From contig NC_034015.1 in NCBI RefSeq assembly GCF_000346465.2, forward strand, positions 7,395,393 through 7,459,392: a stretch of DNA of 64,000 nt, read 5' to 3'. The notes under the pieces are model-generated. The model ran no database searches. It saw only the letters and a list, made by a program, of their open reading frames with translations, and had not been told where the DNA came from. Positions 23,440 through 33,290 of this stretch are shown in pieces. This DNA comes from Prunus persica. Its lineage: Eukaryota; Streptophyta; Magnoliopsida; Rosales; Rosaceae. Both the position numbers and the translations under genes were made by a program. How positions within the stretch are numbered: position 1 is the first letter of the stretch; each line of letters begins with the position of its first letter.

Positions 23440-24536
23440 AAATGCCAGCTTGCCTTTCCGTGGGAGTATTATAGCTATAAAAAATGCAAGATTTGTCAAA
23501 GTTGATCTCTTGCCCTGACGCATGGCAATATTCTTGAAAAAGCTTCTTCATTTAAAAATAATTTGATCTCTCCCCCCTGAAGAAAAACAGCGCGTCATCA
23601 GCAAAAAACAAATATGACAGAGTCGGACCTCACGACCCGGTTTGATCCCTTCTATAACTCCATCATTGACAAGTTTCCTTAGATTCTGGGACAAGGACAA
23701 ATGATTAAAAATAGATACGGAGACAGAGGGTCTCCTTGTCTAAGGCCACGAGAAGGAGAGAAAAGAGCGCTAGCTTTGCCATTCAGCAGAACAAAGAATG
23801 AGACAGAGGAGATACAAGTCATCACTAGATGTATCCAAAAGTTACTGAAGCCCATTTTAGCCATAACAGCTCTCAAAAAATCCCATTCGACTCTGTCATA
23901 AGCCTTGCTCATATCCATCTTTAAGCTTGCTTGAAATTTGCTTCCTTTTCGTTTCAGCCTCAAGTAGTGATAAACCTCATGAGCAACCACAATATTATCC
24001 TGAATTTATCTTCCTTGAACAAAAGCATTCTGGGTATCCGAGATAATTGATGGAATGACCAGTTTTAGATGGTTGGGCAGCATCTTAGATAGAATCTTAT
24101 AAGAACTATTGCAGAGACTAATAGGCCTGAATTGATTAGGAAACTCAGGAGCAATCACTTTAGGAATAAGAGCAATATACGTTTTGTTTAGCTCTTTGAG
24201 TTGAGACCGATCGCTAAACTAATCTGCAATAGCTGAATTCACAATGTCCTTCACTTCTTGCCAATATTTAAGATAAAAAAGACTTGGGAACCCATCTGGA
24301 CCAGGAGACTTGAGGGAGCCTAATTGATGGGCTGCAATAGAAATCTCCTCCTCAGAAAAAGGAGCCACCAAAAGAGCGTTCATATCAGCATTGACAGTCT
24401 CAGGGATACAATCCAAAAAGGTACCCCAATTTCGATTACCAACAGAAGTGAACACTCGAGAGAAGTAATGTTTAAATTCAGGACCAATTAATTTGTCACC
24501 CAAAAGCCAAAAACCTCTCTCATTTTTTAGACGCAA
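23440..24536 (-). pseudogene. LINE reverse transcriptase domain
   Basis: On the minus strand from 24536: SPGPDGFPSLFY (fingers), KVIAPEFPNQFRPISLCNS, then LKMDMSKAYDRVEWDFL (RT motif A with catalytic Asp), GLRQGDPLSPYLF (motif B), and FADDAL at 23594-23605 (motif C, the two catalytic Asps). It is broken by at least two stops (near 24210 and 24005) and a frameshift after GDPLSPYLFLI near 23690. The polymerase residues survive, but no intact frame does. The solo LTR at 20778-23433 interrupts the region downstream of motif C. Confidence 0.9.
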
Positions 24537-24760
24537 AAATTTGTTCCTCTACCTACGTTGAATAGTTAAAGGGTGGAAGAAAAGAGTTTCTTGTCCCCAG
24601 CATTGAGCCAATTGACGTGCGATCTCTAACACCAATACAGTTCCTCCGCCTTCCATAGCTTTTCAAGATTAGCTTTTATTGACTCTTGTTGTTGCAAAGT
24701 GTTGTTGGAAGCCAACGACATATGAAATCTCTCGAGCTCCCTAAGCCTGCCTTGGATTTT

Positions 24761-26240
24761 TTATTTATTATTAGCTCCCATGTCGTGACGCCACTGGGTC
24801 AACTTCATTTTGCAGGTCATAAGTTTATGGTGCCACACTAAAATGCCCGATCCTTCATTTCCACTCCAACATCCTCTGATAAGCTCCTTACAATCTGGAT
24901 CTTCCGTCCAACTAGCCTCAAAACGATAGGCTTTATTCCTTTTACCAGGGGAAGCGGAGTTGTCACTAATCAAGGGGACATGATCTGATCCTACTCTTAA
25001 GCTATACGAAATTTGAGTATTAGGCCAACAGAGCTAGGGATGGCAACGGGTCGGGTAGGGGCCGGGTATGACAATACCATCCCCATCCCCGCTCTTCATC
25101 CCCGCCCCCATTCCCAAACCCATCCCCGTTTATTAGGTTTCGAGGAATCCCCGTCCCCGTCCCCGTCGGGGGACTATCCCTCATACCTGCTCCGAATCCC
25201 CGATTTTTTTGCATAAAAAAATATTTATCATACATTTTAACATTAAGTTTCATATTAAATTATCATTCAACACATCCAAATTAACTATAAAGTTCAACTC
25301 AACTATTCAAAATCACATCAATATGAAATTCCATAGAAAATTAGGAAGAATTAGGAGAGGCAAGTTAACTTAGGATTAAACATAAATATTATAATTATAT
25401 ATTTATTTAAATATAAACATATATATTTTCGGGTCGGGTTCGAGGATGGGGACGCCAATACCATCTCCTCCCCATACTCGTCGGGGATTTTTCAAGTTCG
25501 GGGATCCCCATACCCAATACCCATTTAGCCCCGAAATTTCCCCCCATTAGGGTTGGGGACCTGACGGGGACCCGCCCCTACAGGGATTTTTGCCATCCCT
25601 AAACAAAGCACCCAATCAGCTTACCCAAGGGAACGAATCCAATCTTTCTCTAACTACAACATCATCAGTACACTTTTTCTCCCAAGTAAAGCATTGCCCA
25701 CTGAAACCCAAATCAATCAACGAATTAGATTCCATAAACTCTAGAAGATATCGACGTCTTCTAGGATTCCAAGAGGCACCACCCTCTTTTTCAAAATTCC
25801 ATAACACTTCATTCATATCACCACTAACAATCCATGGAATTTGATCCCCCTTATCCCACTCATAGATACACTCCTAGAAAGCAGTCTTCTCCGTATTATA
25901 CAGAGTGCCATACAACCAAGTGAATCTTCCAAAGGTATGATCTGTATCAGATTTTACACAAGTATCAATCCAATTTTTGCTCTAGTCTAGTATTTCCACT
26001 TCCACCTAAGGTTTCCACCACAAACAAAGCCCACCAGCAGTCCTTATTGGGTCAACAACAAAACTTTTACAAAATCCACACTACCTCCTAATTTGATTCA
26101 ATCTGTGTCTATTCATCCTTGTTCCCATAAGGAATAGAATAGTAGGGTTTTTGGAGTGAATCAACTCTTTTAAGTACAGAACTATCCTGGGGTTCCCCAA
26201 ACCTTGACAGTTCCAGACTAGTTGTATCATTGATTCCGTG
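24761..26240 (-). pseudogene. LINE endonuclease domain, interrupted by a hAT MITE
   Basis: It starts near 26235 with a NCQGLGNP motif (metal-binding Asn), continues to SGDMNEVLWNFEKEGG and RRRYLLEFMESNSLIDLGF, and reaches RERLDSF. The hAT MITE (25035-25601) cuts in here. Beyond it the frame resumes with SLRVGSDHVPL, where SDH is the catalytic C-terminal motif of exonuclease/endonuclease/phosphatase-family nucleases. This nuclease nicks target DNA to prime reverse transcription. Stops near 26005, 25980 and 25870 break the frame. Confidence 0.85.
25035..25601. mobile_element. hAT-type MITE inside the LINE endonuclease
   Basis: A 567 bp element with inverted ends TAGGGATGGCAA and TTGCCATCCCTA. 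The 8 bp flanks AACAGAGC (25027-25034) and AACAAAGC (25602-25609) differ at one base. The GC-rich ends (CCCCGTCCCCGTC and similar) surround an AT-rich centre. A 67-codon frame and its minus-strand partner are repeat artefacts. Confidence 0.85.
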
Positions 26241-26294
26241 TGACTGTTGAAGGCCAGCCACCACGACCTTGAACCCTATTTCGCTCCTCAGAAT

Positions 26295-27296
26295 TCAACT
26301 TGCTTCATCGTCTTTCAGCTTCTTCCATCTCTTTGGAGGAGTTAACAACCACATCTCGCAGACTTGTTTCACTTGTGGCACACATTTGGTGTTGGCCGAC
26401 ATTTCCTCCTCGCTCTCTAACTTTTCCTCCTTTATTTTTCTGATGAGCAATGTACCATCCTCTAGAGATACACCAAGACTAGGGCTCAAATTTAACTTGG
26501 CCTTTTTAACTGATGAAGTGGGTCTTCCTTCACCCATGAGTTTCTTTTTTCCTTTTCTCACAATTTCCTGATAAACTTGGTCATCCTCAAACGGGCCAGA
26601 TTCCTCCATGTCAGCCACCACCTTAATACAAGGCTTATTGACTAGGAGGGAGGGGTCAATATGGGCTTGGAAGTTGGGCTCCCCCTGCTTCTCCAAAAGA
26701 GCTACACATGTGCCCCTATTCAAAGCCTATGGAGGAATAATATCTGGGTCACACCAATTTTGATTGAGCATGAGGTTTAGATGCATTAATGTCAATGTGC
26801 ATTCTGAGAAAACCACGAAAACCCACTTCCTCGACATCTTCAATTTCCATAACAGAGGCAATCCGAGCACCTAGTTTCCTTGCAGTTCCCGACGAACACA
26901 GACTTCTTGGGAGTCCATGGGCTTGAACCCAAAAAATAGCACAATTTGGGACAATGTTGTCAAGTGAATGATAAATTGGCCAGCTTTTAACTGTAAAGAT
27001 ATTATCTTTGTTGAACCATGGATTACCATCAAACAATCTCCTAGCACTGCCTTGTCTCCTATACAGATGGAATAAACATTCTCTTTGGACCACATAACTT
27101 TGATCGTCCCCATATTACTCAATATTGCACGCAGCACATTCTTGACCAGTGACTGTGGTAATTCATGATCTACGATTAGTAGACACACCAGTGTGATCTG
27201 GTTTTTTATACTCTCTTCCACCTCACAGCTACCATCAAAGTGAAAGTTTAGCTCATCTATGTGCAAATCATCCCACTCACTATCTTGGACCTCCAT
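26295..27296 (-). pseudogene. LINE ORF1 (gag-like, DUF4283-type) segment
   Basis: From an ATG at 27296 (MEVQDSEWDDLHID...), a DUF4283-type nucleic-acid-binding region runs through LVKNVLRAILSNMGTIKVMW. It continues after a frameshift near 27080 as RRLFDGNPWFNKDNIFTVKSW and then IVPNCAIFWVQAHGLPRSL, a hallmark of plant LINE ORF1. After the frame ending at 26749, a basic and acidic linker follows (26295-26723, with VRKGKKKLMGEGRPT). A CCHC zinc knuckle expected after the linker was not seen. At least two frameshifts. Confidence 0.75.
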
Positions 27297-27491
27297 GATA
27301 AGAACCAAAACTAAGATGGATCGAGATCCAACACAAGAAAAGCTCTTGAGAGATTTCACCAAAACAGAAAAGCAAGTATGCACTTACAACAAAACCATTC
27401 CAGCCATTTTTAAGAAAAAAAACCGTCATAGGAAAAGAAAATAGTTGGGATACCTTGTTAGCCTTATAGTTATATGGTGAAGTATACTAAC

Positions 27492-27700
27492 AACAATGGT
27501 AGGTATTTATAGATAAAAAGTCCATAATTTTTTGGTAATTTTTAAAAAAGTTTTGAATTTTTTTCAAATTTTGTAATCCAAAAAAAAAAGGACAACAGTT
27601 GGATTTGTGGGAAAAAAAACAATCAAAGCGACCAGAACGAGCCACGTGGCGTGTTACTGTTGGTGGACGTCAGGGCTGACACCGGCGCAGGAAATTTCAA
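27492..27700. mobile_element. Harbinger-type MITE, right part after the LINE insertion
   Basis: It resumes the 18418 element: AACAATGGTAGGTATTTATA, then TTTTTGGTAATTTTT, matching 16980-17060 of the complete copy, followed by GTTGGTGGACGTCAGG. Similarity fades after about 27690 and no GAGCATG-like right end or TTA was found. The end was probably lost or overlain by the foldback repeat. Confidence 0.55.
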
Positions 27701-27727
27701 AATTCTTTTAACGTTGGTGCGTGCAAC

Positions 27728-28093
27728 GCAAAGAAGCTGTCGGAAACCACCTCCCACCACAACCCAATCCCCATCCTCGCACTTCTTCCACCCAACCCAA
27801 TAGTCCATGGATTAAAAAAATAAAAATTAAGAAAGCAAGCTCATTTAGGGATTCGACAGGTTTCTATAGTGTGTTGGTTATTTCTTTTTGGGTTTGTTGA
27901 TAATCATTTGTACAGAAACCACAAAAGGAATAATCAGTTTTTGTTATTTCCAATGATTTCTTTATGTGGTTCTTGTTTTAGATTATCCAGGTGGCCAACC
28001 AAAACCCTTGGACGATTGGGTTGGGTGGTTGGTAGTGCAAGGTAGGAAGATTTGGGTTGTCGTGGGAGTCGGTTTCCTGCGTCTTTGGTTTTT
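27728..28093. repeat. Foldback repeat, two ~80 bp inverted arms
   Basis: The left arm, 27728-27810 (GCAAAGAAGCTGTCGGAAAC, CACAACCCAATCC, CCACCCAACCCAATAGTCCA), is inverted at 28008-28093 (TTGGACGATTGGGTTGGGTGG, TTGGGTTGTCGTGGGAG, GGTTTCCTGCGTCTTTG), with a ~200 bp loop. The arms are about 80% similar. It could be a foldback transposon or a MITE of unassigned type. No target duplication found. Confidence 0.65.
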
Positions 28094-28860
28094 TTTTTTA
28101 AAAAAAAAAAATTATTGCATAGGGCAAAAGTACAGCTCAAAAACAAAACACTATAATTTTTTTAAAATGACACATGGCATATTTTGAATGTAAGTACTAC
28201 TAGCTGACGTGGTAACACAGTACCATTCTATAATTTCTTCTTACTAGCCTCTCTACACGTGCTTCAGCGCCTGTAAGATGCTTTTTTTTTTTGAAAAAAA
28301 TTAATTTTATTTTAGAGGGAGAGGGAGAAAATGTAGAGAGAAGTGATATACTAAAGATAAATTTTCACCATGTTCATTCTTCTCTTAATCTTTGGTAGAA
28401 CCACCTATTTATAGGCTTACAAGATAGGAGATTGAATACCATCATTTACAATATACCTATAAGTTACAAGCACTAATTACAAATACTTAGTGCATAGGTT
28501 ACATAAAATCCAACGGTGGAATACTAAGAGGTATGGTGGTCATCCACTAACTCATGCATTTACAACACTCCCCCTTGGATGTCCACCATACAATGACATA
28601 GTTCCTTCATTAAAAACCTTGCTTGGAAAACCCAGTGGGACAAAACTGAAGCGAAGGGAAAAAGAGTGAAACTTTCTTCTGGATCATTGATATGGTGTTG
28701 GATGCGCTTATGTCGCCTCGTTAAAACCTTGCTAGGAAAATTCAGTGGGATAAAAACCTAATCGAAGGGAAAATAGTACAACACGCATACCAAAGACTAA
28801 GAGCTCTACAATATTCAAAACATACCCCCCCCTCCCCCACCCCCACAGAGTGTGAAGCAA
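28094..28860. other. Retroelement-derived sequence, non-coding
   Basis: No gene. 28560-28770 contains two copies of a phrase like TTAAAACCTTGCT-GGAAAA-CCAGTGGGA (28610-28650 and 28720-28755). This is a sequence type common in plant Copia LTR and leader regions, and a similar phrase occurs at 60838-60875. 28825-28844 is C-rich (runs of 8, 5 and 5), so the minus strand could form a G-quadruplex. Confidence 0.4.
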
Positions 28861-30591
28861 CTCAGTGAGGCTCCCAAATGTCATAGTGGATCAAATCAAA
28901 AGGAGCTACATATTTAATCAAACTGGAAGAATCAAAAACGATTTCAGGGATGCTTTTGGATAAAGCTTGGAGAGGGGCAACAGATGGGTGTTTAAGTTGT
29001 TGGTGCCAGAGGCTGGAATGGAGGTTGACATGGTGGACTAGGTGTGGGTTCTGTTGGCAGGTGATGTAGTAGAGCCCTTATGTTGCTTGACCAGGCCAAT
29101 CATCGTCTTTGTAGCCACGTCCTGCACAACACAAAAATTAGGGAAGAATGTCACTATACATCCCAAAGCTTGAGTGAGTTTGCTAACAGAAAAAAGATTG
29201 ACTCGGAATTTTGGTACATGTAGAACACCATCAAGAACTAAATCCTTCATCAATTTAACAGAACCAATCGATGTGATTTTAGCATACCAACCGTCAGGTA
29301 ATTCAACAAAGTCATTTTGTGATGGAGTCATGTGATTCGAGGGCACGGAATGGGATATGTGATCAGTTGCCCCACTATCCACTATCCAATATAGAGTGGA
29401 GTGAGATGCACGTACTGTGTTATAACATGTAGGGGTAACAATACATGTGGCATTAGCAAAAGGTGGTGTATTACCATTCTCTTTGCGAAGCAGCGCCATG
29501 AGTTAAGTGTACTCCTCTGTGGTGAATGCGGGCTTCTCATTAGGAGTGGTAGTCGGTGCCTGTACATGCATGATAAAGTGCACACATGCATGATAAAGTG
29601 CCATGGTAGGAAGTAGGGGTGGGCATCGGGACCGGAAAACCGGAACACTGAACCGAATCGGTGAAAAAAAATCGGTTGACCAAAAAAGTCAACAAACTAG
29701 ACCGGAACTGAACTAAACTGGTTCCAACCAGTTCCGTTTATGATTTTACACCCCACCAGACCGGACCGGACCGATCATATATATATTTTTATTTTTACAA
29801 AATTTTAAAATATAATGCCATATTTTAAATTTTATAATCACTATTTTTCCAAGTTCAACTTCAAAAAATTTCTAAATGTATGAATTAGATTATTTGTTAA
29901 TTTTTAAGCCAAAAAAAAAGTTATTTATTATAATTTTTTTAAAAAAAATTAAAAAAAATTTTTTTTGGAAAAAAATTTACAAAAATAATAAATTAATAAT
30001 CCGGTTCAAAATCGGAACCGGCCGATTTTTGAAATTTTTTTGCCTAAACCGGACTGGTTAAATAGTACCGATTCCGATTCCAGTTTGAGGTGAGAATCGG
30101 ACCAAACCGGACCACGCCCACCCCTAATAGGAAGACAACTCATCCCAAAGTGCCTTCATCTTGGTGTAATAAGCCGAGGCAAATTGGTGTCCCTTTCGAT
30201 TTTCAACAATTTCTTGTTGGATTTGGTAAATTTTGGAATCATTGCCTTTTGAAAACCTCTCTTTGAGGTAATTCCAAACTTCAGAAACTGTTTCGGCATA
30301 GATCACGCTGCCGGCAATGTTCGGATGTATTGAATTCAAGATCCAAGACAATACTATGTCTTGCTAAATGGACTGTTTTGCATCTGTAGATGCTGGGGAT
30401 TTGACAGACCCATCGACAAAGCCAATTTTATTCTTTGCGCTAAGATTGAGACGCATTGATCGACTCCATTGCCCATAGTTGTAACCTTCAAGAAGCCTGG
30501 AGACCAAAACAATTCAAGGATGATCCAAGTGATGCAAGGTGAGCGGATCCGAAACATCAATTGATTTCTCTATGGATTTTGCTTCACCCAT
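28861..30591 (-). pseudogene. Ty1/Copia gag-protease remnant
   Basis: Starting at an ATG at 30591 on the minus strand (MGEAKSIEKSIDVSDPLTLH), the gag reads through MRLNLSAKNKIGFVDGSV and ILNSIHPNIAGSVIYAETVS to KMKALWDELSSY at 30124 (UBN2-type Copia gag). A hAT element (29614-30126) then interrupts. After it, 29038-29499 gives LYWIVDSGATDHIS, the aspartic protease active site (DSGA), followed by LDGVLHVPKFRVNLFSV (gag-pre-integrase region). Coding similarity continues weakly to about 28870. No integrase or RT follows. Stops in gag (near 30513 and 30363) and frameshifts make it defective. Confidence 0.85.
29614..30126. mobile_element. hAT-type MITE inside the Copia gag
   Basis: A 513 bp element with inverted ends TAGGGGTGGGCA and TGCCCACCCCTA (read ...CGCCCACCCCTA). 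The 8 bp flanks GTAGGAAG (29606-29613) and ATAGGAAG (30127-30134) match at 7 of 8. The interior repeats ACCGGA words near both ends around an AT-rich core. The gag frame continues across it. Confidence 0.85.
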
Positions 30592-30645
30592 CTTGTTGTG
30601 TTGTGTTGTAGCAGAAGGTGTTTGGGTTTCTAGAGTCACCACTAT

Positions 30646-30969
30646 GGGTAAATTACTCAAATGGTCCTAAAACTTACACTCAATTTATATTTTGGTCCCT
30701 CAATTAAATTATTCGTTCAAATGGTCCATCAACTCTATATTATTCACTCCATTGGTCCTACCGTTACATTCTATCAATACTTCCGTTAAATATGAGGGCA
30801 AATTGGTCATTATTTTTCCTAAAATTAGGTTAAATCTAACAGAAAATTAGACAGTAGGACCACTGGTGCGAATAATATAGAGTTGGTGGACCATTTGAAT
30901 AATTAATTTAGTTGAGGGACCAAAATGTAAATCATGTATAGGTTTGAGGACCATTTGAGTAATTTACCC
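30646..30969. mobile_element. MITE with long inverted ends (GGGTAAATTACTCAAATGG)
   Basis: A 324 bp element. The left end GGGTAAATTACTCAAATGG is inverted at the right (CCATTTGAGTAATTTACCC). Further pairs include ATATTTTGGTCCCTCAA with TTGAGGGACCAAAATGT, and AACTCTATATTATTC with GAATAATATAGAGTT, so the whole element can fold. The flanks share only TA, compatible with a TA target site, but the superfamily is not certain. Confidence 0.75.
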
Positions 30970-31125
30970 TATAAATATTTTAGACTATGGTGGCTAGTGA
31001 GTGTTTTAGTTTTTATTTTTTATTTTATTTTATCGGAACTGAACGATGTTATATCGGAGTTAAGTAGGTAGACACTTGTCAAAAAATTAGAGAAAGGACA
31101 TGGAGGGACATTGAAAATTGGGACA

Positions 31126-31207
31126 GCAGATCTGCTCCCCTTCCTAGCTGTTGTGTGATTCGAAATGCGGTTGCACCACTCTATCTATTTAAGCTGTCTT
31201 GGCCAGG
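31126..31207 (+). pseudogene. Exon-like fragment encoding PSCCVIRNAVAP
   Basis: An acceptor-like GGGACAG precedes a short open segment reading SRSAPLPSCCVIRNAVAPLY and ending at a donor-like CCAG|GTAGG (31208). A similar exon-like segment at 50505-50576 reads GVPSCCVVRNAAALAP in the same frame. The two share protein sequence with silent differences, suggesting a real exon present twice. No known family was recognised. It may be a gene fragment carried by a duplication. Confidence 0.35.
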
Positions 31208-31757
31208 TAGGCAATTTGTAAAGATCTGACTTGAGGTTTTTCAGGTCACCCTGTCTTGTATACTTCTTCAGTTCTAATATTTCCACCAAATATACCACCG
31301 AGGGTGGCATGAAAGGGTATATGAAAGAGATGTGGCTTGTCTTGTTAGATGCTTCTTTCAAGGAAACTGCAGACTTGATAAAACTCTATATATCATAAAT
31401 GTATATTGGTAAGGAAGATGACGTTAAATCAATACAGCTTTTAGGCAAAAAGGTTCAACTAGTTTGATGGCAAAAAGGTTTTGTGCAGACAAAGACTAGA
31501 GTTACTCATGCTTTCCTTTTCTTCCCAGTCTTGATATAATTTCCTAGAGATAAGCTGCCTCACAAGGATTTGCTATCGAAACCCTTGTACAAAATATTCT
31601 TCCTCATCGTTCAAAGTAATAATACCGTCATCAAAAACAAATTTGGAAGTCTTTTATATGATTTCATTTACTTGTAGCAAATATATAGTCAGATCAGTTA
31701 GTGTTTAATACCTTCTTAAGTTAAGTAGTGTACAATAGACTATCAAGGGCCACTAGT

Positions 31758-31910
31758 AATCTATAGTCCAACACCAATATATATTGTTCCCAACTTAACA
31801 ATTTAGGTTTAATATTGTGAGTAGAATTAGACTCCATGAACTCATCCAGGTTGTCTATGTATTGGTTTGGGTAATATGGCTGGGTGTGGAGGTTGATAGG
31901 GTGGTGTGTT

Positions 31911-31999
<89 letters not shown>

Positions 32000-32215
32000 A
32001 GAGTGCATGTGGTAGATTGTGATATTATCTGACCACGTCTAGTAGTTAAATTGCTACTTTCAACTTCGAATCATTATCTGGCGGAAGTGCTGATGTGGGG
32101 TTGAACTATTTACTCCACAACTTACTCAAATTGACTTGGAAATCTTTGCATGCATGATCGTCGTGTATCATTGACTTTAGAACTCTTTTTTTTATTTGTC
32201 ACACTTGGAAAAAAG
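31758..32215 (+). repeat. Diverged copy of the receptor gene's upstream region
   Basis: Closely similar to 45680-46055. Shared stretches include TCCCAACTTAACAAT, AATATTGTGAGTA, ACTCATCCAGGTTGTC, ATGTATTGGTTTGGG, TGTGGTAGATTGTGATATTA, TCTGACCACGTCTAGTAGTT and TTTGCATGCATGATCGTCGT. At 46 kb this sequence leads into the receptor pseudogene; here no receptor coding sequence follows. It contains a (GA)n microsatellite, expanded here and short at the other copy. Confidence 0.85.
31914..31991. repeat. (GA)n microsatellite
   Basis: About 38 uninterrupted GA units. The same position in the 45.8 kb copy has only GGGAGAGAGAGAGGAG, so the tract expanded in this copy. Reading frames through it are repeat artefacts. 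Confidence 0.95.
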
Positions 32216-32366
32216 TAACAACTAATTTCCAACTCCATCAGCAGCCCAAATTGACTTGGAAATCTTTGCATGCATGATCGTCGTGTATCATTGACTTTAG
32301 AACTCTTTTTTTTCTTTATCAGATTTGGAAAAAAGTAACAATTAATTTCCAACTCCATCAGCAGCC
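32128..32366 (+). repeat. 119 bp tandem duplication
   Basis: Two head-to-tail copies starting AAATTGACTTGGAAATC at 32129 and 32248. They run through GCATGCATGATCGTCGTG and TCATTGACTTTAGAACTC to CCAACTCCATCAGCAGCCC, with a handful of differences (for example TATTTGTCACAC versus TCTTTATCAGAT). The 45.96 kb copy is single and lacks the last part. Confidence 0.9.
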
Positions 32367-32748
32367 CGCGTTTTCCTCCTTTCCAGCTGCTTCACATTGC
32401 TCGTTTACTCTTTTTGGACAAAAGGCCATCATTCCTTCCCTTTAACAGTTTGCCCACGTGAGTTGCTGCACTGCCCAACCAAAGAACCATTATTTCTTCT
32501 TTCAAAGGTTGCTGCCTGTGGGAGCGCTTTTTCGTCCTACGGGAATATTCTCTAAGATTTGTCTTCCTCTTCGTCGTCTCCTTCTCCTTGCAAAATAAAT
32601 TCAAATAAGAGGACCACACCCAGGGGGATGTTGGCCAAAGACCCTCCGATACCTAAGTTAGTCCAATTGATTTGTAGAGAAACAATAACTAAGAAGGGTA
32701 TAGAGATGTGTTTATGGTGTAAACCAGGTAGCCGGAGCCTTATGTAAA

Positions 32749-32783
<35 letters not shown>

Positions 32784-33290
32784 GAGAGGAGGCGGCAAGG
32801 AAGAGATTTTTTACAGAGTTTTTGTGAGCTTTGAATGGCTTACCCCATTTCTTGCATAGCCTTGTATTTATAGAGCCTCGTAGGGTGGAGAAAAATAATC
32901 CTTGTTGGGAAAGGAATTATTTTTCTGATTTTAGAAGATTTAAATCAATTAATGGAAGGAACTATTTGACCTAGGGTTTGCTAAAATTAGGTTACCACAA
33001 ATGCCCCCTAGCTTCTGCATGGCGCGTGGTGACATGTAGGAGATGTGGATTGATTGTTGGGCTGTCCAACTGTGTCTGGGCTTCCTTAAGTGAGTTAGAC
33101 TCCTTTTGCAAATTGGGTTCCTAATTGGAATGGGCTTTTGACTATTCTTGGAGTTGGGTTACCAATAGGAATGGGCTTGCCATTCCTTCTTGACTTAGGA
33201 TGCCTAACCTGTGTAAATGCAGGGCTTCTCTTCACTTTCTTCACATCGCAAACTTAACTTCTCTACTTTCTAGCTTGAGAGAGGTTTTGG
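32367..33290. other. Non-coding, includes GA microsatellite and LTR-like sequence
   Basis: A (GA)n tract lies at 32749-32789. 32940-33010 contains CCTAGGGTTTGCTAAAATTAGG, which recurs at about 41480-41510 in the other retroelement-derived stretch, and TTGTATTTATAGAGCC near 32863 resembles a retroelement TATA region. Probably an LTR or leader of the element whose ORF remnant follows at 33.3 kb. LTR ends were not established. Confidence 0.4.

Larger units (their letters stand above)
18746..27491 (-). mobile_element. L1-type LINE (non-LTR retrotransposon), minus strand, with nested insertions
   Basis: The element lies between a 13 bp duplication, AACAATGGTAGGT, at 18733-18745 and 27492-27504. 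Its 3' end (left on this strand) is a poly(A) tail, read here as TTTTTTTTTGTTTTTTTT. On the minus strand from 27.3 kb the domain order is gag-like ORF1, apurinic endonuclease, reverse transcriptase with FADD, zf-RVT zinc finger and RNase H, the standard plant L1 plan. Removing the solo LTR (20778-23433) and the hAT MITE (25035-25601) leaves about 5.5 kb, a normal length. All domains carry stops or frameshifts, so it is dead. Confidence 0.9.
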
